A DNA stretch of 64,000 bases. Origin: Paraphysomonas bandaiensis (taxonomy: Eukaryota; Chrysophyceae). Where the stretch lies: the NCBI GenBank assembly GCA_965644295.1, contig CBFFRP010000412.1:124001-188000 (forward strand), in the 5' to 3' direction. The stretch's first letter is position 1, and every line of letters begins with the position of its first letter. The position numbers and the translations under genes are program-made. The notes below the pieces were generated by a model. It was not told the origin of the DNA. It made no database searches and saw only the letters and a program-made list of their open reading frames with translations. This document shows positions 11,561-22,784 of the stretch, in pieces.

Positions 11561-13025
11561 GTTACTGTCCAATACTGTATACTCCTACCTTATACACGAT
11601 AATGTTATACGAAGAGACAGAGAGGAAGATATTAAGATGGCTTACCCCTATGATAATGTACGTTTATGTGTAGACTTGTACGAAGTAGTAAACATATACG
11701 TATCTTTTTTTCTGCTGCAACTGCTTACACTTCACTTCAGATTCTATCCCTCTTATAAGCCAGTTATATTTCAATAGTCCTTCACTAATTAATCTGATTG
11801 GCTAAATAATTAGTTTATCCAATAGTGTGAATTTAATTATATATTATTGGATAAAATTACCTCTAAACAGGTATACATATAAATTATGGTGGGCATCATG
11901 GGTTTAGACTCAGTGTCGAAATGTCTGCTGCATAGATATTCGTATCCCCGAGCACCACACTACTGCACTGGACATTGAGGCTTGCACAGCAGAGTAGAGT
12001 CTAGTAGAGTATTCACCAATTCTAAATTTAGTAGGGATTTTGTAGCGACTGGATGACACACTGATTGTATTCATGTAACATAATATCATAAGTATACTAT
12101 GTATTCAATATATTTAATTGAAAGGTGTTAAATTTTCAATATCTTATTTAAACAGTTTCAAGTTGCAGCAGATGTGTTCTGGGCCTGGCCTAACTCTCCT
12201 TCACATGACAAGAGTGGGCTGAAAGGGTACTTTCGATTTTAATATGGAAGCGTTTTTGCAGTTCAGAGAGGGTTTATCAACCATATTTGCACTGGAATGA
12301 GTCCTGTGATGTTTATAGAGTGTAGAAGCTCTCTATTCCTGTCAGTTGCTGAAATATGGCTCACTGAACAGTGTGCTTACTTCAGTAACGGAAGAACCAT
12401 TGGATACGCCCTCAAACCCTGCAGTTTGACTCTTAGGAGTTAAAGGATACACTATAAAACTGTATCTATATTGAATGTCTTATTGTTTAGCAATAGGCGT
12501 TGAAAACCTGCACCAATTAGTGGCTAGAAGAATACTAAACTGTGTCTATAAAAGCTATATATCAATCAGTCGATTAGTAATATATAGTGTCATAGTTGAT
12601 GAATTTGGGAATTTATTGTCATTTAAGGTATAATTTCTGTAATGGCGTTGGACGCAGAGCCACCTTTATACTCTATACCAAGGCCTGGTAACCGTTAATG
12701 GTTCATTAATAGTTGTGTCAATGACTAACTAGATAATATCACTCATGATATTTTGTGTGATACCACATTACTGACTAATTAGCTAATTAGGTTACATAAC
12801 AGACTACTTGTAACTACACGTCATCATGATCTTCTTGCAACCAATGTTGTTATCACTATGCCTATTAGCTTTTGAACATTTTGTTAGCTTATATCGTAAG
12901 AGAAGTTTTAAAGAAGTAATACTGTAATTCTATGTAGGTACGATTATTATACCTACACAATTGTGTGTTGTCATGTAAAATATATCAACAACAAAGTAGT
13001 ATAATGTATAATGTATATTACTTTC
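11561..13025. other. Gene-poor stretch with repeat fragment
   Basis: About 1.5 kb without a supportable gene. A fragment of the interspersed repeat family (CAATAGGCGTT end) lies at about 12476-12515. The remainder is AT-rich. A short plus-strand open frame at 11541-11777 lacks splice partners and coding character. Confidence 0.5.
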
Positions 13026-13420
13026 ATGTCAACCAGGGCTGCGATTTGCAAATTGCAACCCTCGTATTCCACTGGTGTCTAACTACACACTCTCTTCCAT
13101 GTGTTCTCTGCAACTGGTTAAGGGAGCTAAATAGCCGATTCCGATGTTTCTTCACAGTAGATCAACACCTTTTGCATGACCTTCATCCGCATACCTCCGA
13201 GCCACTTGGCACAATGCCTAAGGGAAGGACACCAGATCGCCAAACTTAGAAGAGTATATTGCTGCTTCCCCTGGTTGCCGTGAGGCACATAAAGCAGTCC
13301 CAGATGCAAACTGCACAAAATGTATGTGTAGTCATAAGTGTTCCAGTATGGTAGTAGTTGATTTTTAGATCACTGCTTACATACAACGTCCCTACATACA
13401 CATCTGTCATTTAGCCAGAA

Positions 13421-13600
13421 TGGTCGCACCTTGGTGCTTGCGGTGACGCACAAGCAGTTCTCGTAGCGTTAAATAGTAGGATATTAGAGTTTACACTAGT
13501 TGTAAATTGTAGATGCTTTTCAAGCTTGACTAGTTTGTCCACCTTGTACTAATCTGGTTCAGACTTTTAACGCCTATTGCTAATAATAAAACTTTCAATA
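13421..13600 (+). repeat. Interspersed repeat copy nested in the hAT element
   Basis: It begins with the block CGCACCTTGGTGCTTGCGG, followed by GACGCACAAGCAG, the core AGCGTTAAATAGTAGGATAT, and the end TTTTAACGCCTATTGCTAAT. The same order is found at 27862-28050 and, inverted, at 41631-41840. No open frame is present, so it behaves like a non-autonomous element. Confidence 0.75.
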
Positions 13601-14029
13601 ATAATTAAATTGCAATTAATTGGCAATTATTTACTATTTTGTATAAGGACATAATATTAGGATTAGAACTTAACACCAGAATGCATTTCAAGAGTGTTTT
13701 TTTTCCACTGGAGGACTTTGATGATGGCCGTCATAAATGGGAATGCAGATAATGGCAAAAATCGTATCCGCGACAGAGAAAAGCAGGATGGTCCAACTTG
13801 GCTTAGCAAGCAAAGCCACACGAAGGCTGGGATGCCAAGAGGTCAGGACAGCTTTATGTGGACCTAATCTCATGAATTCTTATGTTGAGTGAAAATTTTC
13901 TTCTTCCTTTTATAATGCGTTCAGATGGTTGGGGAGTGGAAAATTATGGAGGACCTTCCATTTTCGTGTGTGGAGACAGTCTTGACGAGAAAGAATACCA
14001 ATATGAAGAAACACAACCATAAAATATCT

Positions 14030-14416
14030 GGATGCTGTTGTTGTGAAAGTCCAACGTGGATTAGAGAACACTCTCACTCGACCTGAGAAGGCGCAGCTCA
14101 AACGTTTTCTGTTGGACAAAACTGATGAAGAAGAAAAAGAAGTTGGACTCACTGATGAGAAGACACCAAGCTCACAAAGAAAAAAAGCGACTACGCACGA
14201 CTAAACCAACTAACCGAATAGTACTTCTGCTTGAAGCATATTTGCTCCACTATTAATTGTGTAGAAAGGCTTTTCAGTACAGCAAAAGTCAACATGTGTG
14301 ACCTGCGCAAATCCATGGCACCTCATCGATTGGAGCACCTTATGCTCTTGCGCTTTAATAGACATCTGTGGAATGCAAGTACAGTTGAAGATGCTATTCG
14401 TGCTTGTAATGAGTAG
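14030..14416 (+). pseudogene. hAT transposase C-terminal remnant
   Basis: The frame ending at 14416 contains the hAT dimerisation signature: CVERLFSTAKVNMCDLRKSM, then LEHLMLLRFNRHLWN. Upstream, a different frame (about 14030-14200) shows YLDAVVVKVQRGLENTLTRP and a charged stretch ending in a stop. The two pieces are out of frame and separated by stops, and the catalytic RNase H-like core is not recognisable. This is a dead transposase remnant. Confidence 0.8.
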
Positions 14417-14868
14417 CTAATTTAATTACACAATAATTGGCAATTAAATTGTAAATACTTTTGAGCAATTAAATTGCAATTATTAGCTACAGATCGCGCA
14501 ATTATAATTGCTCAAAAACTTTTGCAAATTTATTGCAATTAATTGTTGCGCAACCCTGATGTCAACTGCTGAGCAACTTCCGCATCTTGAATTGTCGTGA
14601 TACTACAGTTTCACAATTATTAACTATTTCGACAACCTTTCTATTCCCTATGCAATATTAGCAATGAAGATTTTCAAACGAAATATATTGATTAATATTA
14701 TGTAACTAAGAATGAGCTCTATTACTAATTTAAGCATAAAAGATATGTGAGAGGTAACATTCCACAAATCCATAGCACTATTATATCTCAGCCCTCCAGA
14801 ATCTCATATCCAATTTTCGCGTGTTCCAAATGTACAGTGTCCATATCAAGCTATTGGTCACCTATTGC

Positions 14869-16142
14869 CTAGAGTTTGACTTTATATATGTCCTGTACTC
14901 CTTGTCTCTCCAATCGTCGGACTACCTCCTTTTTATCCCTGATATTGAGTCCCAAATCATTCTTAATTTCCACTATCTCTTCAGACAAATCGCTGTGCAC
15001 AACCAATACGCGCTTGCAGGAGGAGTTTTCCGCAGCCCCCTCACCTCCACTAATGTGCCAGGCGTTACGCATCATCAACTCGAAGTAGTCGTCATCATCG
15101 ATAGACATACTAATTCCTGATCAAAATACTGCTATTATGCTATACAATGGAAGGTAGAGAATAACATACCCTTATAGTAGTCCAAAAACTCTGGCCAAGT
15201 CACCTTCCCGTCTACATCACCACCCTGCTCGAAAACCGCAAGCATCTCCTCAGCCGCTTCGTCAGCAGACATAACTCCCCCTTGACACAAAAAAACACAT
15301 CAACATTCGAATAAGCAGGTATTGAACGACCTACCGATGACATTGGGGTGGGTAGAATAGTCGTAGTTGTTAAGTATGTCCTCGACAGAGATCACACCAT
15401 CCCCAGAGGCATCCATTAGGTTGAATGCCTGTCTCACCAGTTGTTTCCGCTCGTACGACATACCGCTCTGCAAGTTGGTACAATAAAAAACAATAAAAAA
15501 TAAAGCACCCAACAAGAGGTTTACCTTCAGTCCGCGCATGAACTCGTCGACGCTCACCTTTCCGCTGCGATCGCGATCAAAATGATTAAACAATATCTGC
15601 ATCTCTGATGGTGATACGTTTCTGATTCCATATTCACGAAGTCCGTGCATAAGTTCTCCCTGATCAAGAGTTTTAGAGCCATCAGTATCCATTCGCTTCA
15701 AAATACGAGTAACATTATGGAGGCCGCTGGCGCCATCTTTGTCTAGTATTCTTGCTTTAACCTTTTCCACTATGTTTCTAGCGTTAACATCAAGTGATGG
15801 TTTATTTCCCAGTCCAAATAGGTGATATGAAAACTCTTTATAGTCGATTTCGCCAGAAGCATCATCATCGTAACGATTAAACAGTGCTTCCGTTTCACGC
15901 TGGACGCCAACAAAGTTAAACTTTGTCATCGCAGCAACAAACTCAGAGTAGTCGATATTCCCACTGTCATTTTCGTCAAAATACTTAAAGCATTGCTCCA
16001 ATTTTCTAGCTCTAACTTCAGGGTCAGCAAACCCTGTCATAACTTCAATTTTTTCCTTTAATCTTCTTTCGAGATCGTCAGCTTTGGCCTCTATATCAGA
16101 GCGGGATTTCTTCTGAGTATTACGAAAATTTCGAGAAGACAT
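14869..16142 (-). CDS. Calcyphosin-like EF-hand protein with C-terminal extension
   Basis: Four exons (16142-15525, 15467-15335, 15280-15170, 15116-14869) give 369 residues. EF-hand loops seen in order: DENDSGNIDYSE, DDDASGEIDYKE, DTDGSKTLDQGE, DRDRSGKVSVDE, DASGDGVISVED, and a degenerate last one (GGDVDGKVTWPE). The second half follows calcyphosin/CAPSL closely, including FDRDRSGKVSVDEFMRGLK, MDASGDGVISVEDI and the terminal FLDYYKGISMSID...FELMMRNAW. About 45 residues follow that, with KRVLVVHSDLSEEIVEIKND and a basic LERQGV helix, an extension beyond the EF-hand core. This is a calcium sensor, plausibly ciliary or cytosolic; the target is unknown. Start set at the Met of MSSRNFRNTQKK; an in-frame ATG 36 nt upstream is possible. 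Confidence 0.9.
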
Positions 16143-16602
16143 TGTTACAGTAATACTATATGTTGAACTCAAAGACACTGTTTAATTAATTGTACTGAGT
16201 AGATGTGATAATTTCTATGCTTTCTGCTGTTTTCAAACCAGTTCTGTTACACTCATATGATATATACGCATAGATACATACACTAAATACGTAACATCAA
16301 CGAACATATTTTCTCTGTCAGCAGATAGAGGCATGCTGCATGGGTGAAGGTATGAAGTGAGTATACCGCCGTATATGGTATATTGTGATTTGTAACCGTC
16401 AAAAGTAACCGACTGTAGCATCACCAACAGCAGACAATTACCTGCATACGGCCCAGAAGGGAGTATCTTGAAGGGACGCACAGCACAACTGTCGCACACA
16501 ATGGCCAAGTTTTCTTGGTCAGAATTGATGGTAACAAGGAGCCATTCAGTTCTTGCATTACAGTTATTATTTGCCACTTACTAGCATACCAAATTAGTTA
16601 AA
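16143..16602. promoter_or_regulatory. Divergent region upstream of EF-hand and cytochrome c genes
   Basis: About 460 bp between the calcyphosin-like start (-) and the cytochrome c start (+). The minus-strand open frame at 16233-16577 overlaps this presumed promoter and has no family features, so it is not called. Confidence 0.35.
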
Positions 16603-16981
16603 ATGGGAGACGTTGCCAAGGGAGCTAAGATCTTTAAGACCAAGTGCGCTCAATGTGAGTATGCATTGTTGCACTCTTGTTGCTTGTATTTGCAGTACGC
16701 TTACGTATTGTATTGTAGGCCACGTTGTGGAAGCCGGTGCTCCTCACAAGCAGGGGCCTAACCTCAACGGTCTCTTCGGAAGAAAGACCGGTCAGGCTCC
16801 TGGATTCTCTTACTCTGCTGCTAATGTCAACAAGGGAATTACTTGGAGTGAGGAGACCCTCTTCGATTACCTTTTGGCCCCCAAGAAGTACATCCCAGGA
16901 ACTAAGATGGTTTTCGCGGGTATTAAGAAGGCCGATGAACGCAACGACCTCATTGCATACCTTAAGGAGGCGACTGCTTAA
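16603..16981 (+). CDS. Cytochrome c (mitochondrial intermembrane space)
   Basis: Exons 16603-16654 and 16719-16981 give 104 residues. The splice falls inside the second heme Cys codon (T|GC) and restores CAQCH, the CxxCH heme-attachment motif with its axial His. Other hallmarks: [40 protein letters not shown], and the axial Met in [11 protein letters not shown]. Length is normal for mitochondrial cytochrome c, which carries electrons from complex III to IV. As usual there is no cleaved presequence. Exon 2 is richer in C-ending codons (AAG, CTC, GGA/ACC) than its neighbours, consistent with high expression. Donor GTGAGT and acceptor TTGTAG are canonical. Confidence 0.98.
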
Positions 16982-17550
16982 TTGATGTTGAGTTACGAAT
17001 TGACAAATCGTTAGTAATAGAGAATGCAGTGTCTGCATTATTTGTCCTCCTGTAACTTATTGTTATGGTTGTTGTAAATCAATTGAGTTGTATGCTACGT
17101 TTCTGTTTCTAACAGTGCAAGAGAGAATATTCACATGATATCTACTTAGAAGCTTTTGTGCAGACATAGTTTTATTGTAGGGCGCTGCGGTGTACCTGTC
17201 CATTGTCCAGATTTTCCACCTCGCTGCAATGATTACACTATCATCAAATAAGGTAGTGAAATCTTTATTAAGAAGTGTACCGTTGAATAGATAAAAAATG
17301 TTATCACATTCATTGTTGAAGTTAGCTTCTTATGAAGTAAGACTTGAACTTGCTTTGTAACGCACAGTGGTTACTTGTGAGATATAGGACGTACATAGTG
17401 TTTGGTTAAAAAATAGTCGCATAGCACCTTGTTTAATGGTTTGTGTATATTTAGTTAGAAAATGGTTAGCTCTTGTGAGCAGAACCTTAAGTCTGGTGAA
17501 TACGATAGAAATTTATGCCCCACCGACAGCGTAGCCAAGGCGTACACACC
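16982..17550. other. Intergenic stretch downstream of cytochrome c
   Basis: Holds the cytochrome c 3' flank and AT-rich sequence up to the left arm of the long inverted repeat. No gene is supported. Confidence 0.5.
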
Positions 17551-17994
17551 TTACTCTCAACAAAGTCGGACTCGTATCTTTTCGTGGTGTTCTAGCGGAT
17601 AAGTACCGGAGATATTTACCCCAAAAACTTACGTGAGCCGCATATATCATATATAGTCAGTAGATATGTAGATTTTGCTCTGCTCACTAATAGCCAAATG
17701 CATGTGTGGTACAAGGGACACTAATAAGTGTCAGTAGACGTCTTTGGGCCTTGACGAATAAACAGGCATCCGGGAATAGGCCCACCTCAAGGGCATTTGG
17801 GGGTATTGGGCTTCGTACTGAAGTCAAGCATCCGGGAATGGGCCCACTATAAGGGAATCCGGGTTATTGGGATTGTTATAGAATATGCACAAGAGTATTA
17901 TTATATTACTTATGTTTTTACGCATGAATCGTCTCCTCTGGAATGAAATGACAGTTGAGGTAGCTATATTGGCAGCTAGTGTTGTTTAGTACTA

Positions 17995-18100
17995 AATAAT
18001 TGCAATAATTGAAATTGAGACAGCAAGAAATAATTGCAATTATAATTTACTTCAACCAGCGTCAATTAATTGTCAATTAATTGATACGCAGCCCTGATTG
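17995..18100. repeat. hAT-like terminal fragment
   Basis: AT-rich subterminal words (CAATTAATTGTCAATTAATTG) end in ATACGCAGCCCTG, which matches the hAT terminus at 14558 (GCGCAACCCTG). No opposite end was found, so this is a solo fragment. Confidence 0.5.
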
Positions 18101-18124
18101 TCCTACCTTAACAACAGAGTGCAA

Positions 18125-18200
18125 GTGTAGTAATAGTAGGATATTGAAAATCTGATTATTAAGAAGCGCAAGCTTGTGCGTTGCCGCGACCAACCTAACA
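18125..18200. repeat. Partial copy of the interspersed repeat
   Basis: Contains TAATAGTAGGATATTGAAAA and, close by, GCGCAAGCTTGTGCGTTGCC, which echo the core and the GACGCACAAGCAG block of the full copies. It is truncated on both sides. Confidence 0.45.
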
Positions 18201-19347
18201 ACTCGCGCGACACTATGCATAACATGACTCTCATCTAGTTACTATTGCATGCACCGACAAGTGCTCAACTATACAACACGATTTAGTTAGCTACATGGGC
18301 ATACGACGAGTTGCGTGTTTAAGCCGGATCATACGCTCCTGCCCAATCTACTTGTCCTAACACAAACAACTTGCGGTCGGTGTCTTCGGCATATGTCTCC
18401 TGTATATGCGGCAGATCTTTAGGGCCCTCTTCAAGGTGGTGTTCACAGCAGCAGGTAGTCTGGAAGGGAGAATAAAGTAGCTCTATAGCGCCGGGTCCTC
18501 CCACGGTCACGAAGCGGTCTCACTGGTGCAATTTTGCACACTGACGCATGAAACAGACATCTACCAAAATCTGTTACAAATTCAAGCTGACTCCAACGTC
18601 TTCCCTCCATTGTGTGCACTCGTCCAGCACATGCATCCACCTTGCACTCTTCTCCCGAGTGACTTACACTAGTAGGAAACCGTGCACCTTCCCCGCTCGG
18701 ATGAAAACCTACTAAGCAAGAATAACATAAAAGCACCACAAATGTACCTGACACTGCTTGGAGAACAGTGCCAGAGCCTTGATATAATCTCAATGACCTG
18801 GGTCAGGAGAAACCAAGACTAGGCAGTAGACGTGTGAGAAGACATGACAGGTCTAATCACATCATTGCCATTGCCATGCATCCATGAGGAAAGTTTGACG
18901 CATTACCTCGGTCATTGGCCACACAGATACCGAATAATGTGAACTCATACTCAGCATCAATCACTCAAAGCAAACGCAGGGAGCAAGCAGAATGTTGATA
19001 TACCTGACATCTGCTGACTTCAGGTGTTTTGAGTCTTTAAGGTGAACATCCCGGATGCTTAACTTCAGCAGGCAGCCTAATACCCCGGTTACCCTTCTGG
19101 TGGGCCCTGTCCCGGATGCCCTTGAGGTGGGCCCATTCCCGGATGCCTGTTTATTCGTCAGGGCCCAAAGACGTCTACACAAGTGACACTTATTAGTGTC
19201 CCTTGTACCACACAAGCATTTGGCTATGAGTGGGCAGAACAATATCTGCTGACTATGTTTGCGGCTCACGTTAGTTTCCCAGAGAGAATCTCTCCGGTAC
19301 TTATCCCCCAGAACACCACGAAAAGGTGCGCGTCCGACTTTGTTGAG

Positions 19348-19803
19348 GGAGTAATAGTAGGATATCAGAGTTAAGTGCCAGTTAGTTAAGTTGTTCTGCT
19401 ACATTAGATCATTCACTACACAAATATTACACGGGACCTCTCGTAGCTAAGCATGACAATTCAAGAAATTTGCGTATATTCTAGCGAGTGGTGCTTGTCG
19501 GCTCTCCATTGAAAAATACGCGAATTCTAGTTAGTATTGTGTAGGAAAATCAAGGCGTTGCCTTGGCCCCCTTCTCTCTCCAGTGCGCGAGGTTTCTCGT
19601 TATCGTGTACGGGCCACACTAGTATAGCGCTACTGAACTACTAGAAACAGTTACATAAAAACGATTCATTCATTATATGTATATAATTGTTATTCCTAGG
19701 CTACAGTCTTGACATCCATATTCGCATCATACATACCATTATGCAACTACTATCGCATTTACTACACAACCACGGTTTATAGTATATTGATCTTAATGGT
19801 TGG
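19348..19803. other. Intergenic stretch with a repeat fragment
   Basis: It starts with a repeat-family fragment, TAATAGTAGGATATCAGAG followed by TTAAGTGCCAGTTAGTTAAG (about 19350-19400). The rest, up to the stop of the CTFxP-repeat gene, is unassigned. Confidence 0.45.
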
Positions 19804-22217
19804 CTACTTCCACTGGGGTTTCACAGGAACAGCATCCTCAACGCTTCTAGCTGCCTTCACAACGGACAGACTCTTTGCAATACGTTTCACGTAAGCTGGA
19901 CAGTCCTTTGTACGAGGGGTAAATGTGCAATCCTTAAGCTCCTCTTGGGCCTTCATCTCCAGTATACGCGCACGCTCCGCCTCCTGTTGCTTACGCTCGA
20001 TCATGTGTCTCTCCAAGAAGCCCCCAGGGTTGTCCTTTAGCTGTAGCGCGGACCGTGCTGGACGATGCTTATTGACATTAATGGCAGGCTGAAAAGTCAA
20101 ATTTTGCAATTCTTCCTGTTCAGTGCGCAGACGCAGAATTCGCTGATTGGTTTCACGTTTGTGTAGGTCTCCGCGGCTCATTTCGTACACAGATCTAGGT
20201 CTCATGCGCTGCGCTTTTGTGGATAGCTCAGGCTGGAATGAGCACTCACTATCGACGGCACGACCAGTGATCTTCTGTGAGGTCATTTCCCGTCTCACCA
20301 CGTCTTGCTGAACGCGGTCCATAAAACCTCCCTTCTGAGACTCCTGTACTATGCGTGTAGACTTGCGATTTACGCGGGGGCGGAAGTTAGGTGTGCTACT
20401 CCGGGTTAGCTACAAGGTCAGCACATGATTACGGATCATGTAGTTGTATATTTTCTCACCTCCTCAGCTTTCTTTTGTTTACGAAGAATTGTCTGAGTCT
20501 GTCTGCCAAGAAAAGCATTGAAGTTCTGTTTCCTGGCTTCCCGTTCTTCTTCAGTTAGTGACTCCCCAGCGGTTGATCCAGCTTTCGACCGACCCGTTCT
20601 GGGAGCAGAATGGGGGCGACGCCGTTTGTCAGAGGGAGTGTTGTATGGCCCTGCTATAAATTGTTTTACTAAATATATTTGAGTTTCACAAGGAATACCA
20701 CCTCCATTCTGTTGCAGGCTTCCCATAAAGGACGCCACATCCATTACAGGCCTCTCCCGGTCAAAAGACGCGCCTACATCGAAATGTCTATCCTCATTAC
20801 TGGGAGACGGCGGGGCATCAGTAGTAACGGGTTTTGTCAGTCGGTCTACCACGTCCATGCTCACATAGAGTTTAGCAGAGCTCATATTTCTCCTAACGCC
20901 CTTAACCTATAAGTTGGATACTATAAACTGGCAAAACAGAAGAGTGATCAAAGGTACCTTAGGTGTGAATGTGCAGTCCTTTGGAGGTGGTACGACCCTT
21001 TCAGCGACCTCTTTTGCCGTAGGCGCCTTGACTTTGTCATACTTCGTCTCTACGTATGAGTATCCACTGCGTCGAGTTGCCACTCGGGGCTTGAACGTAC
21101 ATTCCTGCTCTTGCGCTTTAGCTTCTCGCATTTGCTCCTCCTCAATGAACCGAGCTCGATGCGAAGAGGTCAGTGCGCTACTTTCATACAATCGTAGCGT
21201 CGTATCCTTTCCTGTTTCCCCGCGAGCCATCTTTACCGACCTTGAAGAATTTTTGTTGACTTTCGGGCGGAATGTACAACCCTCTACTTCCCCTTGGCTG
21301 CTAATGCTCCGACGCCGAGTGGCCTCGATTTCTTTCTCTCGCTGCCACCGCATAACGCGCTCGTAGAACTGTGTATCTTTGTCCTTAGCCGGGCCGTAAG
21401 ATGCTGGTAGCGGTTTAACTTTCGGAGCGAAGGTGCACTCTTTGAACATTTCGGCCCTCGTGGCGGCCTCCTGTTGGGCAATTTTATGGGCCCTCAAATC
21501 AGAAACGCGGGAATCGTCCTGCGCTCGACGGGAAAAGGAGGCGGAAGAAAGGTATTGTGTTGGACGCTGTGCCCTACCAGCAGATTGTGGACGAGAGCTA
21601 CGACTACGAAAACCACTGGATATACTGCTGGCACCATCAGCAGTGAATTCATAGGTGTGGCGATACTCTTCCCCACCGGCAGACTGAGGAAAATGTTCGG
21701 GGCTGCCGCTGCCGAAAGAGGAATGAGACATACGGCGGTCGAAATCCTCCTGGCGTTCGGATGCCCGGGTTTGTTCAGGGTAGTCATATTCCGGAAACTC
21801 TGATGGCTGTTGCTTGTACTCGGGACCCTGGAGCTCTTGTGGATCGAAATCAGACGAACGCATCACTCTGTCTTGACGTTTCTTTTCAATCAATTTATTA
21901 ATCAGTAAGCGACGATCTTCCTTCGAAAATCTAGGTGTTGTAGAACTGTTGCTAACATGACTATGCGGGGAAAACTCAACAGATTCAGTGGGCATCGGGG
22001 GTGGCAGTGGGTCTTCATCAACCTCTTTTATATTAGGCGAACTGTCCTCTTTGTCTTTATCTTTAACAGGATGTTTTAACATATGGCGAAGTTCGTTAAA
22101 AGCATCTGATTTATTTATTTTCCCAGACTTCACTAGATTCACTATATCTCGAATATTACTCTGTGTGGCAGCTGTCCCACCCATTTCTTCTCTCGTATCA
22201 CTCATCTCTGTCGGCAT
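19804..22217 (-). CDS. CTFxP-repeat protein, probably flagellum-associated
   Basis: Three exons (22217-20958, 20906-20460, 20409-19804) give 770 residues. The hallmark is a recurring C-T-F-x-P-[KR] motif: ECTFAPKVKPLP, GCTFRPKVNKNS, ECTFKPRVATRR, DCTFTPKV, SECSFQPELS, NLTFQPAINVN and DCTFTPRTK, with related NFRPRVN. Between repeats are charged, Glu/Arg/Gln-rich helical stretches. The first 200 residues are Ser/Pro-rich and probably disordered, with a helical FNELRHMLKHP segment near the start. Proteins with this motif are common in flagellated protists; the cilium association comes from that distribution, not from anything seen here. No enzymatic motif or membrane span. Start taken at MPTEMSDTREE; a second Met follows four residues later. 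Confidence 0.82.
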
Positions 22218-22784
22218 GAGAGTATATATGAAATCAACGGATATATCAATATAACAGTAATATCAATTAGATAAATATGAAAAGAAATTATAAAGGCATA
22301 AATTGCCCTTTGAACATGGTGTAATCTATGTACCTGTAAGTCAATATAGTAAATGAGTTGTTGTATATATAGGGCCTTATGTGTAATATATCTGCTCATA
22401 GCACTCACATCGTCATATTTTTCAACTGTCAAAAACACTCAGATTTTATGCATGTGTGTGCATCAACCACCATTTCATACACAAGATATCACCAGCAGCA
22501 CAATCATACTACAGTTGTCCTCTGTACTGTACTATGTCTGTAGTTTCGGTATACAGATTGTCAATCACATGCATGACTGTTGAATTGTACACTGCGCTGT
22601 CCACATCTAGGCATCCCATCCTACATCATCACATGAGAGTCTTATTGGATATACCTCACTAACCCCAATCGTATTACATTACATACAGCTAGATTATACT
22701 AACACTATTATATTCCCTTTCGATACAATGGTAACCCCCTATTACAAACCATACATTTACCTGCCTAATACCTTGAACAGCTGT
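22218..22784. other. Intergenic region upstream of two genes
   Basis: AT-rich region between the CTFxP gene start (-) and the pyrophosphatase relic (+). No features beyond short spurious frames. Confidence 0.4.

Larger units (their letters stand above)
13034..14558 (+). mobile_element. hAT-superfamily DNA transposon, decayed
   Basis: The element is bounded by CAGGGCTGCG at 13034 and CGCAACCCTG at 14558, imperfect terminal inverted repeats of the hAT type, with AT-rich subterminal words (TTGCAAATT; TTGCAATTAATTG). It is flanked on both sides by the identical 8-bp direct repeat atgtcaac (13026-13033 and 14559-14566), the target duplication expected of hAT. At 1,525 bp it is shorter than an autonomous element. 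It holds a transposase C-terminal relic, a Cys-rich N-terminal relic near 13275-13345 (NCTKCMCSHKC), and an inserted copy of the local repeat family at about 13421-13600. It is very probably immobile by itself. Confidence 0.88.
17551..19353. mobile_element. Element with about 310-bp inverted-repeat arms
   Basis: The left arm (about 17551-17870) and right arm (about 19035-19353) are reverse complements with scattered mismatches. Matching landmarks are CAACAAAGTCGGACTCG / GTCCGACTTTGTTG, TTTTCGTGGTGTTCT / AGAACACCACGAAAA, CCAAATGC / GCATTTGG, and GGGACACTAATAAGTGTC / GACACTTATTAGTGTCCC. Inside each arm is a tandem of GC-rich subunits built on GCATCCGGGAATGGGCCCAC. The 1.1-kb centre holds no convincing transposase frame; it includes one hAT-like end (about 17995-18095) and partial copies of the local repeat. 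It behaves like a foldback or long-TIR DNA transposon derivative. No target duplication could be confirmed. Confidence 0.65.

Noticed and set aside
16233-16577. 114-codon minus-strand frame upstream of cytochrome c
   Set aside because: It occupies the presumed divergent promoter, with no domain, signal or splice support.
18319-19269. Minus-strand open frames of 60-116 codons inside the inverted-repeat element
   Set aside because: No transposase motif, no common frame, and strong overlap with repeat arms; probably chance.
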